In this document: positions 60,401-64,000 of the stretch, piece by piece
Numbering within the stretch: the stretch's first letter is position 1
How the letters are laid out: every line of letters starts with the position of its first letter
DNA from: Bimastos eiseni
Taxonomy: Eukaryota > Annelida > Clitellata > Crassiclitellata > Lumbricidae
Direction of reading: 5' to 3'
Assembly: GCA_959347315.1 (NCBI GenBank)
Contig: OY365809.1
Span: 42,415,290-42,479,289, forward strand
Length of the DNA: 64,000 nt
Notes under the pieces: model-generated
Seen by the model: the letters and a program-made list of their open reading frames with translations, nothing else
What the model was told of the DNA's origin: nothing
The model's database searches: none
Position numbers and translations under genes: made by a program

Positions 60401-62444
60401 ATGTAATGTAATGTAGAGCAAATAATGAATTGGAGTTGTGATCTGTGAATATTCTCTTACCACTGAGATCTTTCGCAAGAGGATCATTGACGTCAATTGC
60501 AATCACTTTCCAGTCAGTTTCTCCTGCAATCCGTAAAAGGTTGCATGTTTATTATGAAAATCACTACCATCAGCACAGCCCAACCATTTTAACTCATCCA
60601 TAAACAATAAAAGATATCCATCTCCAACTACATGAACACATGGGATAAATTCATAACTAATCATGACAGAAATATCTGATTTATAATAGCAATAATAATA
60701 ATAATAATAATAATGATAATAATAATAATAATAATAAACCCTCAGATATTCACAACTATAAATAAATAAATAAATAAAAATAACAATAGTAATAGAAATA
60801 GTAAACAGCCATTGAGTGAATGATGATGGCTTATTGATACAATTAATTGCAAACAGTAAATTTATGAAGAAATAATCTGTCTTACAATAATAATTTTAAA
60901 AAATAACGTAAGCAGTGAACTGTTTAAAAAAAACGATCTCACCTTCGTCGATAAGTGCCATAACTCCAAGCACCTTCACCTGGATGACGGCGCCACGATT
61001 TTGAACCTGACAAAAAATAAACAGAAGTCACAGAAGTCTTCACACTTAAACAGCAACAGACAGCAGCTCAGCACTGCCAATACATCAGTCTTTCCACCTG
61101 AGTTTCAGGTTAAAAAGCGGTCATCTTATACAAGGTAAATACCACATGTGACTATGCAATACATGACATGAATATACACAACAGGGATAAACTGAAACTC
61201 GGCTCGGCTGAGTTTGATAGTACTCGGCATTAACTTGGACTCAGACAAACAAAGGGTCCGAGTTTAAATTTAAAAACTACTTTTCGATTTTCTGTTCTGA
61301 AAACGAACTATTTTTAAACAACCAACCTAACTAAAACAAATACTGTTACTTACTAGTTACTACTTCTAGGTATAAACTAGGAAAAACCCAAAAAATAATA
61401 AAAATTGTGCCAACTGTCAAGCCAAGAATAAAGAGAATGAGACTTTTTGTAATATTCAAAACATGGATTCAAACTCGGTACAACTCGTCTCGTAAAACTC
61501 GGTACTTGGACGCGGCAGGAAATTGACACATGGTTCATCCTTAATACACAACACAATGAAACAAAGGCTTGCCTTGTAGCCAATCTCACAGACGTCAATG
61601 GGGTCGTTATCGCCACGCATATTCGTATGTTCATCAACAAAGTCAGGATCCTCCCAAGTCTACAAAGAAAACAAACGAAGTATGCTAAATTTCATGGGAG
61701 GAAGTTGTTTCATAAGCTGGTGTTGAAAAGCATAGATCCACAGTAAGGCTGATATAACAATTATCAGTCTACAGCATCAGAAAGGTTTAGATGCAATAGT
61801 CTATTGCTTTTCAGAATAGCCAAGTTCACATGACTGTGCAGTATGTGATCAGGGGTTGAAATACTTGACATACCTTTGAATTTAACCCTTGCTTATTTAC
61901 TCAGTCATTCAATCATTCAGAGGACTGATATAGCACCCATCAAACCCATTCGTTCATTCATTTCGAGGACATCACCCTTCCAAGAAACCTACTCAGAGAA
62001 GACCAAACTCCAACAGTAGATGCCTCAGAAGTTCTAAGAATTCATCCATAAATTTACAGAGCGCCACTAACAGAGCTCCTGGTTTTGTTTGCTTTTATAA
62101 GCATTTGTAAATCTCCATAAATTCATGAGATCACAGATACTGAATGTCTGGAGAATTAATTTCCTCTACTATTTGTTCGCAGCAATTGCTAAATATTTCA
62201 ATTCTTACGAAATTGTATATTTAAAACATGCATCCAAGAATTTTAAAAAAATATTTAGGTCGTGAACACATTCTCTACAGACCTCTGAGAATTGACTTTA
62301 TAATTATAACATTTAAAAGTTGACCTGAGGCAGGGCTCCGTAGTTCCAGATGTAACCATGATGTGGGAAGCAATTGTCAACATAACGAAGTTTACCCTTC
62401 TTAATGTCCTGCTTGATTGGGTTCAGCTTCTCCTCTTTGCTTAT
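54454..62444 (-). CDS. PPA1: Soluble inorganic pyrophosphatase, 5'-partial, 10 exons
   Basis: Hydrolyses pyrophosphate to two phosphates in the cytosol (and, in the Nurf-38 form, within a chromatin-remodelling complex; family knowledge). Exons 62444-62325, 61659-61573, 61006-60943, 60523-60461, 59992-59952, 59154-59068, 57065-56980, 56153-56084, 55796-55757 and 54482-54454 join in phase to 687 nt, 228 residues plus stop. Visible family I features: KKGKLRYV (active-site Arg), [16 protein letters not shown] (split by an intron), the signature [12 protein letters not shown] with its three metal-binding aspartates, and [17 protein letters not shown] with two more metal-binding aspartates. It ends VNKWHYVKL, parallel to the DKWFHHQKN end of human PPA1. 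About 59 N-terminal residues are not found in the remaining 1.5 kb and presumably lie beyond the window. PPA1 versus mitochondrial PPA2 cannot be decided without that part. Confidence 0.93.
54599..55098. mobile_element. MITE with ATATTACGTACG ends, copy 2
   Basis: Left GGGCCCATCCATATATTACG, right GTACGTAATATGCGGACAGC. Inverted relative to copy 1 at 43646, with the shared interior CATAATTAGACAATTATA. It sits in the last intron of the pyrophosphatase gene, 117 bp from the terminal exon. Confidence 0.87.
55757..55796 (-). CDS. PPA1: PPA exon I (40 nt)
   Basis: [13 protein letters not shown], a poorly conserved segment accepted on acceptor TTTTGAAG, donor GTAAGA and exact phase. Confidence 0.82.
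56084..56153 (-). CDS. PPA1: PPA exon H
   Basis: 70 nt. [20 protein letters not shown], comparable to CMNTTLSESPFKCDPDAARAI. Donor GTAAGT. Confidence 0.94.
56265..56455. repeat. 18-bp minisatellite (ACATGACTTGATATTACA)
   Basis: About eleven nearly perfect units in PPA intron G-H. Minus-strand frames of SSHVVI repeats are artefacts. Confidence 0.97.
56586..56797 (-). mobile_element. tRNA-derived SINE, copy in PPA intron
   Basis: On the minus strand begins GCACAGTGGCTGATCGATTA, then GCGGGTTCGACCC (B-box). Homologous throughout to 17863-18097. Confidence 0.88.
56980..57065 (-). CDS. PPA1: PPA exon G
   Basis: 86 nt. [20 protein letters not shown], comparable to FAIDIIKSTHDHWKALV. Ends in phase 2 with donor GTGAGT. 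Confidence 0.92.
57290..57470. mobile_element. Interspersed repeat, copy 2
   Basis: GGTCACACCGAAATGCGAATC, then AGATGCACTTAGATTTCGAA and CCTTGAAAGCCAAGGAGA; partner of 23100-23340. Confidence 0.7.
58377..58430. repeat. (ATTATATATTAA)n
   Basis: Four to five units, AT-only. Confidence 0.9.
58660..58885. repeat. Degenerate AAGGTCAAGATCA repeat
   Basis: Irregular A-rich units such as TCAAAAGGTCAA between PPA exons F and G. The lysine-rich plus-strand frame across it is spurious. Confidence 0.75.
59068..59154 (-). CDS. PPA1: PPA exon F
   Basis: 87 nt. [20 protein letters not shown] and DGEAKDK, comparable to WFRRYKVPDGKPENEFAF. Donor GTAAAG. Confidence 0.95.
59952..59992 (-). CDS. PPA1: PPA exon E
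   Basis: 41 nt. [14 protein letters not shown], comparable to DINDVKRLKPGYL. Donor GTGAAC. Confidence 0.93.
60205..60330 (-). mobile_element. LINE 3' tail fragment
   Basis: ATTTATATAGCACCACTCAG, then TAAGATAGTCTTTAGTGTTT, between PPA exons D and E. Confidence 0.65.
60461..60523 (-). CDS. PPA1: PPA exon D
   Basis: 63 nt. [20 protein letters not shown] with two metal-binding aspartates and the DWK lysine. Donor GTAAGA. Confidence 0.95.
60690..60778. repeat. (AAT)n / (AAAT)n microsatellite
   Basis: AATAAT run then TAAATAAATAAA in PPA intron C-D. Confidence 0.95.
60943..61006 (-). CDS. PPA1: PPA exon C
   Basis: 64 nt. [20 protein letters not shown], ending in phase 1. Donor GTGAGA. Confidence 0.94.
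61573..61659 (-). CDS. PPA1: PPA exon B (metal-binding signature)
   Basis: 87 nt. [20 protein letters not shown] then IDVCEIGYK. The donor is AAG|GCAAGC, a GC-type 5' splice site. Confidence 0.95.
61925..62000 (-). mobile_element. LINE 3' tail fragment
   Basis: GATATAGCACCCATCAAACC, then TTCGTTCATTCATTTCG and a second tail AAGAAACCTACTCAGAG. Confidence 0.6.
62325..62444 (-). CDS. PPA1: PPA exon A (first in window)
   Basis: 120 nt, phase 0. [20 protein letters not shown] and [12 protein letters not shown]. Acceptor TATCCAG, donor GTCAAC. Confidence 0.95.
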
Positions 62445-62477
62445 CTGGATAATCAACAAATAGACAAGGATCAGTGA

Positions 62478-62620
62478 TTTACAAGGCTCAATGATTGACA
62501 TGGCTCAATGATTGACATGGCTCAATGATTGTCATGGTTCAATGATTGACAAGGCTCAGTGATCGACAAGGCTCAATGATTGACAGGGCTCAATGACTGA
62601 CAAGGCTCAATGACCGAGTA
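62478..62620. repeat. 17-bp minisatellite (GGCTCAATGATTGACAT)
   Basis: About eight near-perfect units starting 34 bp upstream of PPA exon A. Confidence 0.95.
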
Positions 62621-64000
62621 TGTTTATCCTTTACCAAGAAAACCAACTAAAAATTCGACAACAACAAAAATTCAACAAAACAAACAGGCTTGCATGATAA
62701 CTGGAATGACCGATCAATTCACAGGATTCAATTTAATTTAACGTCAATCTGCGACCACATACCTGTGCCTTTCATTAATTAATTTATTAAACTCATTAAC
62801 ATAATAAAATAATTAGCATAATAAACCAATTAGCATAATAAACTAATCAGCATAATACGCACATTAGCATGCGGACCTGTACAGATTGAGTACAGTCTCA
62901 ACCAGTAATTTCTGCACACCAATAGATGATATTGGTTTCTATGGCTCTACAAACGAGGTAATTTGCAGCCTAGTACATATGCATTTTGGGTTTCCAGAGG
63001 AGGACACAGAGAACAGGAAAGGAGGATGCATTGAATGCTTCACTCCAGAGTCATATAAGTCACCAAGAAACAAAGACACATTAAAAAATAAAATTAACAC
63101 TTTGACAATAGACAGTACTTAGATACATTGTAGCATTATTCAGATCACAGACTAGAAAAGTCTAAATAAAAAGAGTTGTAATAAACAATAAACAAGTCGA
63201 AGATTGGACTGTCAGCACCTTTAGCCTTTAGGAGAAGGAACAGCATCACAGCATGCATGTGTGAAGTCAGTAAAAACTGCCACAAAATAATAGCCAATAG
63301 CCAAATACAAAATCATACTAAAAGCCGGACATTTTCCATGCTTTGCCTGCCAGAGATAGAACATGAAGTAAATGAGGAGGAGCTACCCGGTTATTCCGAA
63401 CGCCTGGCAACCCTATACACGCATAAGAGCATACATAAATCAGACCCAAATGGAGAAATTTAAAAAAAATATTTCTTAATCTTTAATAAATACAGTTCTT
63501 TATATTCAGATTTTTTAATAATTTTTTATTTTCTATGTTCTGGTCTGATGTATGCTCTAAAAAGATAGTTTTTATGTTAATAGCTAATATCTATTCACAG
63601 TGGACTGCACTTAGCGATTTTGCGCTCCTAATTTCTGCACAGCATCTGCATCGCACTCCAAGCGCACAGAGTAAGCGCCGAAACGACCACCAGAAAAGGC
63701 ATGCATATCATTACTCTATAAATAAACCGGTCATTATCTCTTCTGACAGCCCACATCCTGATCATTGATATGCTCCACTGCGCAGCTACCCAACCCTCTC
63801 CCTCACAAGTACCGAATCAATTACCCTGCTGTCCTCAATGCTGACCATGGTCATCAATATCCCCGAATGCTCGGAAACGAGGCGCCGAGCGAGCCCTCAG
63901 ACAAAACTTAGATCCCCGGTAGCCATAGCAACGCATCGGGAAGGTATTAATTCCGGCTGATGAGGAGACGGCAGTGGATCAATACACCCGGTAACCAAGG
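62621..64000. other. Right-edge region without recognised exon
   Basis: I searched the minus strand for the missing pyrophosphatase N-terminus (an RWSNAKME-like end with phase 0 donor) and did not find it. The segment 62780-62860 has short TTAGCATAATAAAC repeats. The last 200 bp are GC-richer and promoter-like. Confidence 0.5.
63919..63932. promoter_or_regulatory. RFX X-box-like site
   Basis: GTAGCCATAGCAAC fits the RFX-family X-box pattern (GTNRCC, short spacer, RGYAAC). A GGTAACC half-site is at 63990-63996. Bound factor and target are unknown. Confidence 0.4.

Noticed and set aside
62886..63122. Plus-strand 78-codon frame as a gene
   Set aside because: No family resemblance, no splice or promoter context, and AT-rich composition like surrounding non-coding DNA.
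63830..63870. Minus-strand MTMVSIEDSR followed by GTAATT as the missing pyrophosphatase first exon
   Set aside because: No similarity to the known N-terminus, and far too short to supply the missing ~59 residues.

Overview
The window is animal (metazoan) nuclear DNA, most likely from an invertebrate. Short exons with conserved GT-AG boundaries are separated by AT-rich introns of about 0.2 to 9 kb. The non-coding DNA is full of tetranucleotide microsatellites, minisatellites, L2/CR1-type LINE ends, a tRNA-derived SINE and hAT-like MITEs. I cannot name the species. Everything here can be explained by ordinary animal gene families and repeats, and I found no operon, CRISPR array, phage or bacterial system.

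Three genes can be assembled by hand from splice sites and reading phase. (1) Plus strand, 6026-42485: a complete ABCC1/MRP-type multidrug-resistance exporter. It has 32 coding exons whose lengths sum to 4830 nt (1609 residues plus stop), with TMD0, L0, TMD1, NBD1, a long serine/lysine-rich linker, TMD2 and NBD2 all intact. (2) Minus strand, 48839-50883: a three-exon gene for a small acidic protein of about 212-217 residues that I do not recognise with confidence. (3) Minus strand, 54454-62444: ten exons of a soluble family I inorganic pyrophosphatase (PPA1/Nurf-38 type). The first ~59 residues are missing and presumably lie past the right edge.

Layout: 1-5.9 kb is intergenic, with a transposon relic, a (GACT)n array, three minisatellites (one built on POU octamer sites), an orphan exon-like segment and a minus-strand LINE relic. 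6.0-42.5 kb is ABCC1. Its 9.4-kb intron 2 and 4.2-kb intron 3 hold most of the repeats, including a ~2.35-kb ACAT/GCAT/ATAT array that is almost purely alternating purine-pyrimidine. 42.5-48.8 kb is intergenic, with a MITE and a perfect hairpin. 48.8-62.4 kb carries the two minus-strand genes. 62.4-64 kb has no recognised exon but ends in a GC-richer stretch with an RFX X-box-like site.

The genes have no obvious joint pathway. ABCC1 is an ATP-driven plasma-membrane exporter and the pyrophosphatase is a cytosolic housekeeping enzyme. The most unusual features are structural: the giant alternating Y-R array, an intron-23 minisatellite made of copies of exon 23's own splice donor beside a stray copy of the exon-26 donor, perfect 40-bp and 24-bp hairpins, a nested MITE-in-LINE insertion with perfect target-site duplication, and a GC-AG intron in the pyrophosphatase gene.
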